This document shows positions 22,795-29,788 of a stretch of 64,000 nt of DNA, piece by piece. A program made the position numbers and the translations under genes. This stretch comes from Phenylobacterium haematophilum. Lineage in GTDB: Bacteria > Pseudomonadota > Alphaproteobacteria > Caulobacterales > Caulobacteraceae. The notes beneath the pieces are model-generated. The model was given only the letters and a program-made list of their open reading frames with translations, did not search any database and was not told where the DNA came from. The stretch spans positions 124,001 through 188,000 of the forward strand of contig NZ_JACIDK010000001.1 of assembly GCF_014196295.1 (NCBI RefSeq), read 5' to 3'. How positions within the stretch are numbered: the first letter of the stretch is position 1; every line of letters begins with the position of its first letter.

Positions 22795-23760
22795 ATGCCC
22801 GACAGCAACCCGATCCTCGTCACGCCCGACAACTTCGTGCGCGCCGAGAGCGATCTCTATTTCGCGAACATCGTGAAGGCGGAGAACGCCTTCGCCCGCT
22901 TTTCTCACAACCGCGAGCCGGCCTCGGTCGAGCACCAGAACGTCATCCGTCTGAACCGCGACACGCTCTATTCCGCGGCGGTCTTCGACCTCGACGCCGG
23001 CCCGGTGACGATCACGCTGCCGGACGCCGGGCGACGGTTCATGTCGATGCAGGTGATCAACGAGGATCAGTATACGCCCTCGGTCACCTATGGCGCCGGC
23101 GCCCGGACCCTGACGCGTAACGCAGTCGGCACGCGCTACGTCATAGTGGCGATCCGTACTCTGGCCGATCCTGACGATCCGGCCGATCTGGCCGAGGTTG
23201 CAGCCCTGCAGGACGCGATCACGGTCGACCAGCCCGGCGGTCCAGGCCGCTTCGAGATTCCGCATTGGGACAAGGAGAGCCAGGACAAGGTGCGCGGGGC
23301 GCTGCTGACGCTCGCCTCGACCCTGCGCGACACGAAGGGGATGTTTGGCCCGAAGGAGACGGTCGATCCGGTACGCCGGTTGATCGGCGCGGCCTCGGCC
23401 TGGGGCGGCAATCCGGAGAGCGAGGCGCTCTATCTCAATGTCACGCCCGAGAAGAACGACGGAGAGACGATCTACCGGCTGAAGGTCGGCGAGGTGCCGG
23501 TCGACGGCTTCTGGTCGATCAGCCTCTACAACGCCGAGGGCTACTTCGCGCCGAACCCCCAGAACGCCTATTCGGTCAACAATCTGACCGCCGAGCGCGA
23601 TGCGGACGGCGGGGTGACCATCCAATTCGGCGGCTGCGACGGCTCTGTCCCGAATTGCCTGCCGATCATGCCGGGCTGGAACTATCTCGTGCGGCTCTAC
23701 CGGCCGCGGCCCGAGGTGCTCAGCGGCGCCTGGACCTTCCCGTCGCCGCAGGTCGTCTAG
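22795..23760 (+). CDS. DUF1254/DUF1214 domain protein
   Basis: This is a 321-residue protein with an N-terminal DUF1254 region (IRLNRDTLYSAAVFDLDAGPVTITLPD, near residues 42-68) and a C-terminal DUF1214 region (VDGFWSISLYNAEGYFAPNPQNAYSVNN, near 234-261; WTFPSP at the end). These paired domains are common in proteobacteria and mostly uncharacterised. No signal peptide is seen from the chosen start. The ATG at 22795 is preferred over an upstream ATG at 22771 because AGGAG sits seven bases before it. A hairpin overlaps that ribosome site. The 3' end overlaps the convergent TetR gene by four bases. Confidence 0.85.
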   Translation: MPDSNPILVTPDNFVRAESDLYFANIVKAENAFARFSHNREPASVEHQNVIRLNRDTLYSAAVFDLDAGPVTITLPDAGRRFMSMQVINEDQYTPSVTYGAGARTLTRNAVGTRYVIVAIRTLADPDDPADLAEVAALQDAITVDQPGGPGRFEIPHWDKESQDKVRGALLTLASTLRDTKGMFGPKETVDPVRRLIGAASAWGGNPESEALYLNVTPEKNDGETIYRLKVGEVPVDGFWSISLYNAEGYFAPNPQNAYSVNNLTAERDADGGVTIQFGGCDGSVPNCLPIMPGWNYLVRLYRPRPEVLSGAWTFPSPQVV

Positions 23761-24338
23761 CGGGTATAGGCGTCGATCAGGCGGGCCGCGGCGCGCGGCG
23801 CCTCGGCCGTCGGCCGGTCGTCGTCGAATAGCTGGCTGCTCAGATAGGCGCCCTCGAACAGCAGCATCAGGGCGTCGGCCAGGCCTTGCGGATCGTCGGC
23901 CCCCATCTCGGCGGCCATGCCGCGCAGCCGTGCGCGGACCTGGGTCTTGAAGTCCTGTGCGGTCAGGCGGGCAGGGTGGCCGGCCTCGGGATACTCCACC
24001 GCCGCATTGCTCAGCGGGCAGCCGCGGTACTCGGGCTGTCGGGCTCGCTCGGCCAGACCTTCGAGAAACGCCAGCACCTGGGCGCGCGGGTCGCCAGGAT
24101 GCGCCTCGACCGCCGTCTCGAAGCGGCCCCAGAAGGTGTCGGCCCCCTCGCGCAGAACGGCGGCGGCCAGCTCGTCCTTGGACTTGTAGGCGCGATAGAG
24201 GCTGGGCTTGGTGGCGCCGGCCTTGGCGACGATCTCGTCGACGCCGACCGCGCGGATGCCTTCGCGATAGAACAGCTCGCGGGCGGTCTCGCGGATCTTG
24301 TCGGCGGCGCGCAGGGCGGGTTTGTTCGGCTCGGACAT
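23757..24338 (-). CDS. TetR/AcrR family transcriptional regulator
   Basis: This is a 193-residue repressor-type protein. The N-terminal helix-turn-helix is visible as ELFYREGIRAVGVDEIVAKAG followed by KPSLYRAYKSKDEL (residues about 21-56). The C-terminal ligand domain is TetR_C-like. It is divergent from an MFS transporter, with 66 bases between the two starts containing two matching half-palindromic sites, so it very probably represses that transporter and itself. The inducer is unknown. Confidence 0.9.
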   Translation of the reverse strand: MSEPNKPALRAADKIRETARELFYREGIRAVGVDEIVAKAGATKPSLYRAYKSKDELAAAVLREGADTFWGRFETAVEAHPGDPRAQVLAFLEGLAERARQPEYRGCPLSNAAVEYPEAGHPARLTAQDFKTQVRARLRGMAAEMGADDPQGLADALMLLFEGAYLSSQLFDDDRPTAEAPRAAARLIDAYTR

Positions 24339-24348
24339 GGAAGTTCGC

Positions 24349-24378
24349 TTGACGATGTAACTGACCGGTACGTATATC
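24349..24378 (+). promoter_or_regulatory. Predicted promoter of the MFS gene at 24405
   Basis: TTGACG (24349-24354) and TATATC (24373-24378) are spaced by 18 bases, a good sigma-70-like match in an otherwise GC-rich window. The first TetR operator candidate lies inside the spacer. Confidence 0.5.
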
Positions 24379-24403
24379 CACCATGAAACTTACAGGTCAG
24401 TAA
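24358..24403. promoter_or_regulatory. Paired operator sites for the divergent TetR regulator
   Basis: TAACTGACCGGTAC (24358-24371) and, on the other strand, TTACTGACCTGTAA (24390-24403) match at 11 of 14 positions and share the core ACTGACC. The first site sits between the -35 and -10 of the MFS promoter, and the second ends one base before its start codon. This is the usual geometry for auto- and cross-repression by a TetR protein. Confidence 0.6.
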
Positions 24404-24404
24404 C

Positions 24405-25679
24405 ATGACGATAGCGCGCGCCCGACCCTTTGGCCAGAACTATGCCTTCGTGGCGGTCGCGGCGGTGTTCATCGCCCTTATGGCGGCGGCTGGTCTGCGC
24501 TCGGCGCCCGGCGTGCTGATGTTGCCGCTGGAGCGGGCGTTTCAGTGGGATCGCGGCACGATCTCCATGGCCGCCGCCGTCGGCATCTTCCTCTATGGCC
24601 TGACCGGACCGTTCGCCGCTGCGCTGATGCAGTCGTTCGGCGTGCGCCGCACGGTGACCCTGGCCCTGGCGGTGATGGCCGCCTCGACCGCCGCATCGTC
24701 GCTGATGACTCAGCCCTGGCACTATGTCGCCACCTGGGGCGTGATCTCCGGCGTCGGCTCCGGCGCGGTGGCGATGGTGCTCGGCGCAACTGTCGTGAAC
24801 CGCTGGTTTGTCGCGCGGCGCGGCCTGATGATGGGCCTGCTCAGCGCCTCGGCCGCCACCGGCTCGCTGATCTTCCTGCCGGGCATGGCGGCCCTGGCCG
24901 AGGCCGGCGGCTGGCGGCCGGTGGTGTTGGCCATCGCCGCGGTCATGGCCGTGCTGGCGCCGGTGGTGTGGTTCCTGCTGCCCGAGGCCCCGGCTGCGAT
25001 CGGCCAGAGGCCCTACGGCGCCCCGGACAGCTACGTCGCCCCGCAGCCGGCTCCGGCCGGCGGCGCCCTGCGCGGCGCGTTCGGGGCGCTGTTCCGCGCC
25101 GCCCGCACCCGGACCTTCTGGCTGCTGTTCGGCGGCTTCTTCGTCTGCGGCCTGACAACGAACGGCCTGATCGGCGTCCACATGATCGCCATGTGCTCGG
25201 ATCAGGGCCTGCCCGAGACCCGCGCCGCGACCCTGCTGGCGGTGATGGGGATCTTCGACCTGATCGGCACCACGCTTTCAGGCTGGCTCACCGACCGCTA
25301 CGACCCGCGCAAGCTGCTGTTCGTCTATTACGGCCTGCGCGGCCTCTCCCTGATGGTGCTGCCGTTCACCGACTTCTCGATCGTCGCTCTGGGTATCTTC
25401 GCCGTGTTCTACGGCCTCGACTGGATCGCCACCGTGCCGCCGACCGTCCGGCTCGCCACCGAGGCGTTCGGCGAGCATGACGGCCCGATCGTGTTCGGCT
25501 GGATCGCCGCCGGCCACCAGGCTGGCGCCGCGACGGCCGCCGTCACCGCTGGCGTGATCCGCGCCGCCCAGGGCCGCTACCTGGAAGCCTTCGTCCTGGC
25601 CGGCGTTGCGGCGCTGGTCGCCGCGGCGGCTTCGCTGATGATCCGTCGCCAGGGCGCGGCCGCGCCGGTTCTCGCCTAG
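24405..25679 (+). CDS. MFS transporter (monocarboxylate/oxalate-formate-like)
   Basis: This is a 424-residue major facilitator with twelve predicted membrane segments. The LRSAPGVLMLPLERAF segment (residues about 27-42) and the WDRGTISMAAAVGIFLYGLTGP stretch that follows are typical of the MFS_1 subgroup related to oxalate/formate and monocarboxylate carriers. A conserved LTDRYDPRKLL loop lies at about residues 296-306. It is divergently transcribed from a TetR regulator with operator-like repeats, so it is probably an inducible exporter or importer. The substrate is unknown. Confidence 0.85.
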   Translation: MTIARARPFGQNYAFVAVAAVFIALMAAAGLRSAPGVLMLPLERAFQWDRGTISMAAAVGIFLYGLTGPFAAALMQSFGVRRTVTLALAVMAASTAASSLMTQPWHYVATWGVISGVGSGAVAMVLGATVVNRWFVARRGLMMGLLSASAATGSLIFLPGMAALAEAGGWRPVVLAIAAVMAVLAPVVWFLLPEAPAAIGQRPYGAPDSYVAPQPAPAGGALRGAFGALFRAARTRTFWLLFGGFFVCGLTTNGLIGVHMIAMCSDQGLPETRAATLLAVMGIFDLIGTTLSGWLTDRYDPRKLLFVYYGLRGLSLMVLPFTDFSIVALGIFAVFYGLDWIATVPPTVRLATEAFGEHDGPIVFGWIAAGHQAGAATAAVTAGVIRAAQGRYLEAFVLAGVAALVAAAASLMIRRQGAAAPVLA

Positions 25680-25753
25680 CGCGCCTCAGGCAAGGCCAGC
25701 AGCTGCTCGGCGGTCAGGCCCAGCGGGCTGGGCGCGGTCTGCGTGCAGGTCAT
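25676..25753 (-). CDS. Possible 25-residue small protein
   Basis: A short frame starts with ATG four bases after the stop of the cyclophilin gene on the same strand and ends just inside the convergent MFS gene. The product would be 25 residues, beginning MTCTQTAPSPLG and ending LPEAR. The position suggests translational coupling, but nothing confirms that it is made; it may be the decayed tail of a longer protein or chance. Confidence 0.25.
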   Translation of the reverse strand: MTCTQTAPSPLGLTAEQLLALPEAR

Positions 25754-25757
25754 TCGC

Positions 25758-26567
25758 CTATGGAATAGGCCGCGTCGGGATCTCGATGTCGCAGATCGAG
25801 AGGTCCGCGCCCTTGTCGCGGCGGACCTTGTCGACCAGAGCGGCGAAGGCGGCCCCTCGCTCGTCCATGACCTCGATCTTGGGGCGCTCGGCGGCTGGCA
25901 GGTCGGCCGCGACCCGCACCTTGCGCATCACGTCGGGGCTGGCTGGCGGCTCGCCCACCGCCACCGCGCGGAGGACATCCAGCCCGATGACCGCGCGGCC
26001 CCAGACCGTATAGGCGCGATCCAGCCGCCGGCTCGCCGCGCGCATGAAGAAGATCTCGGAGTTGGCGGTGCCTTCGCCGGCCTGCCGGCCCATGCCGGCG
26101 ACGCCGGGGCAATAGGCGCCCCAGGCCCGCCGGCCGAGCGCGGCGTCGCGCTGCGCTTCCAGGTCCGAGGCCGCTTCGAACGGCGCGGACCCGATGAAAC
26201 CTGCCACACTGTCGCTAGCGTTGACGACGACCTTCGCCGGCGCGCCGGACTTTAGCCGGAACGTGAACTCCGGCGGGAGATCGGGGTGCCGCGAGACCCC
26301 GCCGTCTTTGTTGTTCGGGTTGCCGGTCTGGTCGACGAAGTGTTCGATCACCCGGTGGAACTGCAGGCCGTCATAGAGGCCCTCGCGGGTCAGCAGCTTG
26401 ACGCGTTCGACAGCCTTCGGTGCGAAGTCGGGCCGCATCTCGACCACCACAACCCCTTTGCTGCTCTCGATCACCAGCGTGTTCTCGGGATCGAGACGGC
26501 GCCAGTCGGCGGCCTGGGCGGGGAGGGCGAACGTCAGGGCCAGGACGGCGGCGATGGTGCGGATCAT
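25758..26567 (-). CDS. Periplasmic cyclophilin-type peptidyl-prolyl cis-trans isomerase
   Basis: This is a 269-residue foldase that should isomerise Xaa-Pro bonds in exported proteins. An N-terminal signal peptide (cut near LPAQAADW, about residue 20) puts it in the periplasm. The cyclophilin core is visible as YDGLQFHRVIEHFVDQTGNP (about residues 65-84), where His-Arg belong to the active site, and later GMGRQ, ANSEIFF and LDRAYTVWGRAVIG. It is longer than minimal cyclophilins, with an insert between the two halves. The start at 26567 begins the signal peptide; an upstream GTG/ATG in frame is not needed. Confidence 0.88.
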   Translation of the reverse strand: MIRTIAAVLALTFALPAQAADWRRLDPENTLVIESSKGVVVVEMRPDFAPKAVERVKLLTREGLYDGLQFHRVIEHFVDQTGNPNNKDGGVSRHPDLPPEFTFRLKSGAPAKVVVNASDSVAGFIGSAPFEAASDLEAQRDAALGRRAWGAYCPGVAGMGRQAGEGTANSEIFFMRAASRRLDRAYTVWGRAVIGLDVLRAVAVGEPPASPDVMRKVRVAADLPAAERPKIEVMDERGAAFAALVDKVRRDKGADLSICDIEIPTRPIP

Positions 26568-26626
26568 GGAAGGACTATCGGACAACCTGCCGATAGAGGC
26601 CACCGCTCAAGCTTACTAAGATGTAA

Positions 26627-26642
26627 TGCAAGCTACCTTGCA
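26627..26642. promoter_or_regulatory. Operator-like inverted repeat upstream of padR
   Basis: TGCAAG-CTAC-CTTGCA is a perfect inverted repeat 46 bases before the padR start. Regulators of this family commonly bind such short A/T-containing palindromes in their own promoters, so autoregulation is likely. Confidence 0.5.
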
Positions 26643-26688
26643 CTAGTCACTACCGGGCGATACACGATAGGCGAACTGGAGGTTCGCC

Positions 26689-27015
26689 GTGCCGGAAACC
26701 GTGCAAGTCCAACTGAAGAAGGGGGTGCTCGAGCTTTGCGTGCTCGCCTTGCTCTCTTCCCACGACAGCTACGCCTACGAGATCGCGAGTCGCCTGGCCG
26801 AGGGGATCGATATGGGTGAGGGAACAATCTATCCGCTCATGCGGCGGATGCAGAGCGACGGGCTGGTCGAGACCTATCTGGTCGAGAGTTCGGCGGGGCC
26901 GCCGCGCAAATACTACAAGCTGACCGAGGCTGGAAAGGCGAGTTTCACCGCGCAAAAGGCGGAATGGGCTGCGTTTTCCCGTGCGGTCGACAACATTCTT
27001 GGAGACGCCCAATGA
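26689..27015 (+). CDS. PadR family transcriptional regulator
   Basis: This is a 108-residue winged-helix regulator. The N-terminal LELCVLALLSSHDSYAYEIASRL, the GTIYPLMRRMQSDGLVE recognition region and the RKYYKLTEAGK wing (about residues 74-84) are classic PadR features. It starts at a GTG with a strong TGGAGG ribosome site seven bases upstream. Its stop overlaps the ATG of the DUF1700 gene, forming the widespread PadR-DUF1700-adhesin-like operon that is often linked to envelope stress. The inducer is unknown. A perfect short palindrome lies upstream. Confidence 0.92.
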   Translation: MPETVQVQLKKGVLELCVLALLSSHDSYAYEIASRLAEGIDMGEGTIYPLMRRMQSDGLVETYLVESSAGPPRKYYKLTEAGKASFTAQKAEWAAFSRAVDNILGDAQ

Positions 27016-27578
27016 ACCGTCAGGCCTTCATCGATCGGCTGCGGTTGGGCCTTTCGGGCCTGCCGCCGGCCGCCATCAAGGACGCCGTGGCCGACTACGA
27101 AACCCACTTCGCCGAGGGCGCGGCCGCGGGCCGGACCGAGGAGGAGGTGGCCGAGGCGCTGGGCGATCCGGCCCGCCTGGCCCGTGAGCTGCGCGCCGAG
27201 AGCGGCCTCAAGAAGTGGGAGGAGCAGCGCAATCCCACCTCCGCGGCCGGCGCGATCTTCGCCGTCCTCGGCCTCGGCGCCATCGACATCCTGATCCTGC
27301 TGCCGATCCTGATGACCGTCGGCGGGGTGCTGTTCGGCCTGATCGTCGCGGCCATCGGCGTGTTCGTCGCCGGCGGCGTGGTGTTCGCGGCCGGTCCGTT
27401 CCTCGGCCCGCCCGGCGGCCCGATCGCTGCTCTGCTGGCCGGCATCGGGATGATGGCCCTGGCCGCGTCGGCCGGTGCGATCCTGACCATCGTCGTCATC
27501 GGCCTGGTCAACGCCCTGGTCTGGTACGGCCGTCTTCACTACCGGCTGCTGAAGCCGGCCATCGAACCTCAGTCCTGA
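27012..27578 (+). CDS. DUF1700 (HAAS-domain) membrane protein
   Basis: This is a 188-residue protein. The first about 70 residues form the HAAS-type helical domain (MNRQAFIDRLRLGLSGLP, then YETHFAEGAAAGRTEEEVAEALGDP), followed by three to four hydrophobic segments. The family often accompanies PadR regulators and may sense membrane state, but no activity is proven. The ATG overlaps the padR stop (ATGA), so the two are translationally coupled. Confidence 0.87.
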   Translation: MNRQAFIDRLRLGLSGLPPAAIKDAVADYETHFAEGAAAGRTEEEVAEALGDPARLARELRAESGLKKWEEQRNPTSAAGAIFAVLGLGAIDILILLPILMTVGGVLFGLIVAAIGVFVAGGVVFAAGPFLGPPGGPIAALLAGIGMMALAASAGAILTIVVIGLVNALVWYGRLHYRLLKPAIEPQS

Positions 27579-27593
27579 GCCAGGAGCGCAGAC

Positions 27594-28418
27594 ATGATCC
27601 GTGTGCTTGTGATGATCGCCGTGGCCGGCTTCCTGGCCGGGGTCGTGGCCCTGGCCGGCGCCGCCGCCCTGGGCGGGCCCGACCTGGCCGCCCGCAACTG
27701 GAACTGGGACGTGGACTGGCATGACCGCCACGAGCGCCGTGAATGGCGCGACCGCGACCTGCGCCGCGACCGGCCGCTCGAAAAAGACGCCGGCGAGATC
27801 ACCCGCGAACTGGCGTGGGACGGCTCGACCAAGGCCGAGTTCGACATCCCCGCCGCCATCGAGTTCACCCAGGCCCCGGGCCCGGGCAAGGTCACGATCT
27901 ATGGCCCCAAGGACATCGTCGACCGCATCCGCCTGAGTAACGGGCGCTTCAGTCTCGACCAGCCGCTCGCCGACTATGCCCGTCTGCGGGTGGTGATGAC
28001 CGCTCCGGCCGTCAACCGCTTCCAGATCAGCGGCGACGACCGCCTGGAGATCCGCGGCTACAAGCAAGACCAACTGGAGATCATCGCCAGCGGCTCGTCT
28101 GAGGTGGTCGCCAGCGGCCAGGCCCGCGAGGTCGACGTCGAGCTCTCGGGGTCCGGCGAGGCGGATCTCACCGACCTGATCACCGACAACGCCGAGGCCG
28201 ACATCTCCGGCTCGGCGGAGGTCACCTTGGCGCCGCGGGAAGCCGCCAGCCTGGAAGTCTCCGGCTCGGCCACCGCCCGCCTGCTGACCCGGCCCAAGCG
28301 CCTGGAGACCGACGTCGCGGGCGCCGGCTCGGTGATCTTCGACGATGGCGGCAAGTCCGGCGGGGTTGGTGCGCCGACCAAGCCGGCCAAGCCCGCCGCC
28401 GGCGCCCAGGCGACCTAG
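27594..28418 (+). CDS. DUF2807 (adhesin head-like) exported protein
   Basis: This is a 274-residue protein with an N-terminal hydrophobic segment (signal or anchor, residues 5-28), a charged Asp/Arg-rich linker (about 40-65), then a DUF2807 right-handed beta-helix region. Repeating units such as LSGSGEADL, ISGSAEVTL and VSGSATARL (about 182-230) are the beta-solenoid turns. It ends in a Pro/Ala/Lys-rich tail. It is the third gene of the PadR operon, 15 bases after DUF1700. Its 3' end overlaps the convergent esterase gene by four bases. Function is unknown; an envelope role is likely. Confidence 0.83.
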   Translation: MIRVLVMIAVAGFLAGVVALAGAAALGGPDLAARNWNWDVDWHDRHERREWRDRDLRRDRPLEKDAGEITRELAWDGSTKAEFDIPAAIEFTQAPGPGKVTIYGPKDIVDRIRLSNGRFSLDQPLADYARLRVVMTAPAVNRFQISGDDRLEIRGYKQDQLEIIASGSSEVVASGQAREVDVELSGSGEADLTDLITDNAEADISGSAEVTLAPREAASLEVSGSATARLLTRPKRLETDVAGAGSVIFDDGGKSGGVGAPTKPAKPAAGAQAT

Positions 28419-29062
28419 GCGCGACGTCCGGCCAGGGCCTTGAGCAGCACCGGCGCAAGGCCCTGGGCGATCACGACCACGCCCTGGGCGTTCGGGTGAA
28501 AGCCGTCGCGCTGGTTCAGGCGCGGCTGCTGCGCGACCCCTGCGAGAAGGTTGGGGTACAGGGCCACGCCCTGGGCCTTGGCGACCGCCGGGAACACCGA
28601 CTGGAAATCGCGGGCGTAGGCGCGGCCGATCACCGGGGGCGGCGCCAGCCCGGCCAGCACCACCCCGATCTTCCGCGCCTTCAGCCGGGCGACGATCTTG
28701 TCGAGATTGGCCTGGGTCCGTTTGGGATCGATCCCCTGCAGCAAGTCGTTACCGCCCAGCGCCACCAGGCAGACGTCGGTGTCGCGCTGAACGCTGAAGT
28801 CCACCCGCGCCAGGCCGCCGGCGGTGGTGTCGCCCGACACGCCCGCGCCGCGGATGATCGCGCTCGAACCCAGCTTGCGCATCTGCGCCTGCAACTGCAC
28901 GGGCAGGGCGGCGTTGGACGGCAGGCCGTAGCCGGCGGTGATCGAGTCGCCCAGTATGGTGATCACCCGGCGCTGCTGGGCCAGCCCTTGGGCCGGCAAG
29001 GCGGTCAGGGCGGCGGCGATCAGCAACCGGCGGCTCGGAAATCGGGGGGCTGTCGCATCCAT
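28415..29062 (-). CDS. tesA: SGNH/GDSL arylesterase, TesA-like
   Basis: This is a periplasmic multifunctional esterase/thioesterase. It has 215 residues with an N-terminal signal peptide (cut near QGLAQQ, about residue 29), then block I GDSI with nucleophile Ser40, Gly of block II, GGND (block III Asn), and DGFHPN with catalytic His189. It is divergent from the ybbA-ybbP ABC genes, the same arrangement as in many proteobacteria. The two divergent starts are only 27 bases apart, so either the ABC gene starts later or the promoters overlap. Confidence 0.92.
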   Translation of the reverse strand: MDATAPRFPSRRLLIAAALTALPAQGLAQQRRVITILGDSITAGYGLPSNAALPVQLQAQMRKLGSSAIIRGAGVSGDTTAGGLARVDFSVQRDTDVCLVALGGNDLLQGIDPKRTQANLDKIVARLKARKIGVVLAGLAPPPVIGRAYARDFQSVFPAVAKAQGVALYPNLLAGVAQQPRLNQRDGFHPNAQGVVVIAQGLAPVLLKALAGRRA

Positions 29063-29089
29063 GTCGGTGTCCTATCTAGGCGATAGCCG

Positions 29090-29788
29090 GTGAAGCTCAA
29101 TCTCCAGAGGCCGCATTTGTCCGAACCTGTTCCGCCGCTCGCCGTCACGAACGTCTCGCTCACCCTGCCGTCGGCGGCCGGACCGGTCGAAATCCTAAAG
29201 AACCTGAGCTTTTCCGTGGCGGCGCGGGAGCGAGTGGCGATCACGGGTCCTTCTGGCTCGGGCAAGTCGAGCCTCATCGCCGTCGCTGCGGGCCTCGAGC
29301 AGCCGACCACCGGCCGCGTTGAGCTGCTGGGGCAGGATCTGGGGCGGTTGAGCGAAGATGGCCGGGCCCGCCTACGCCGCGGTAAGGTCTCGCTGGTCTT
29401 CCAGTCGTTCCACCTGCTGCCCAATATGACCGCGCTGGAAAACGTCGCCGCCCCATTGGAGATCGCCGGGATCGCCGAGGCAGACGCGATCGCCCGAGGT
29501 TGGCTCGATCGGGTCGGGCTCTCGGCCCGGCTGCGCCACTATCCGCACCAGCTGTCGGGCGGGGAGCAGCAGCGCGTTGCTCTGGCCCGCGCGCTGGCCC
29601 CGCGACCGGCCCTGCTGTTCGCCGACGAGCCGACCGGCAATCTCGACGCCGCCAACGCCGCCAAGGTCGCCGACCTGCTGTTCGGGTTGGTGGCGGAGGA
29701 GGGCGCCGCCATGGTCCTCGTCACCCATGACCCGGCCCTGGCCGAGCGCGCCGACCGCCAGGTGCGTCTCACCGGCGGCCACGCCTGA
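29090..29788 (+). CDS. ybbA: ABC transporter ATP-binding protein, YbbA/LolD-type
   Basis: This is the ATPase of a MacB-like/YbbAP ABC system. In 232 residues it has Walker A GPSGSGKSS at 53-61, the Q-loop FQSFHLLPNMTALENV, the signature LSGGEQQRVALARAL (about 149-163) and Walker B LLFADEPTGNLD. The first codon used is a GTG at 29090; since the conserved domain begins near residue 17 and tesA starts 27 bases away in the opposite direction, a later start such as TTG at 29117 is possible. The permease gene follows with overlapping TGATG. Confidence 0.92.
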   Translation: MKLNLQRPHLSEPVPPLAVTNVSLTLPSAAGPVEILKNLSFSVAARERVAITGPSGSGKSSLIAVAAGLEQPTTGRVELLGQDLGRLSEDGRARLRRGKVSLVFQSFHLLPNMTALENVAAPLEIAGIAEADAIARGWLDRVGLSARLRHYPHQLSGGEQQRVALARALAPRPALLFADEPTGNLDAANAAKVADLLFGLVAEEGAAMVLVTHDPALAERADRQVRLTGGHA

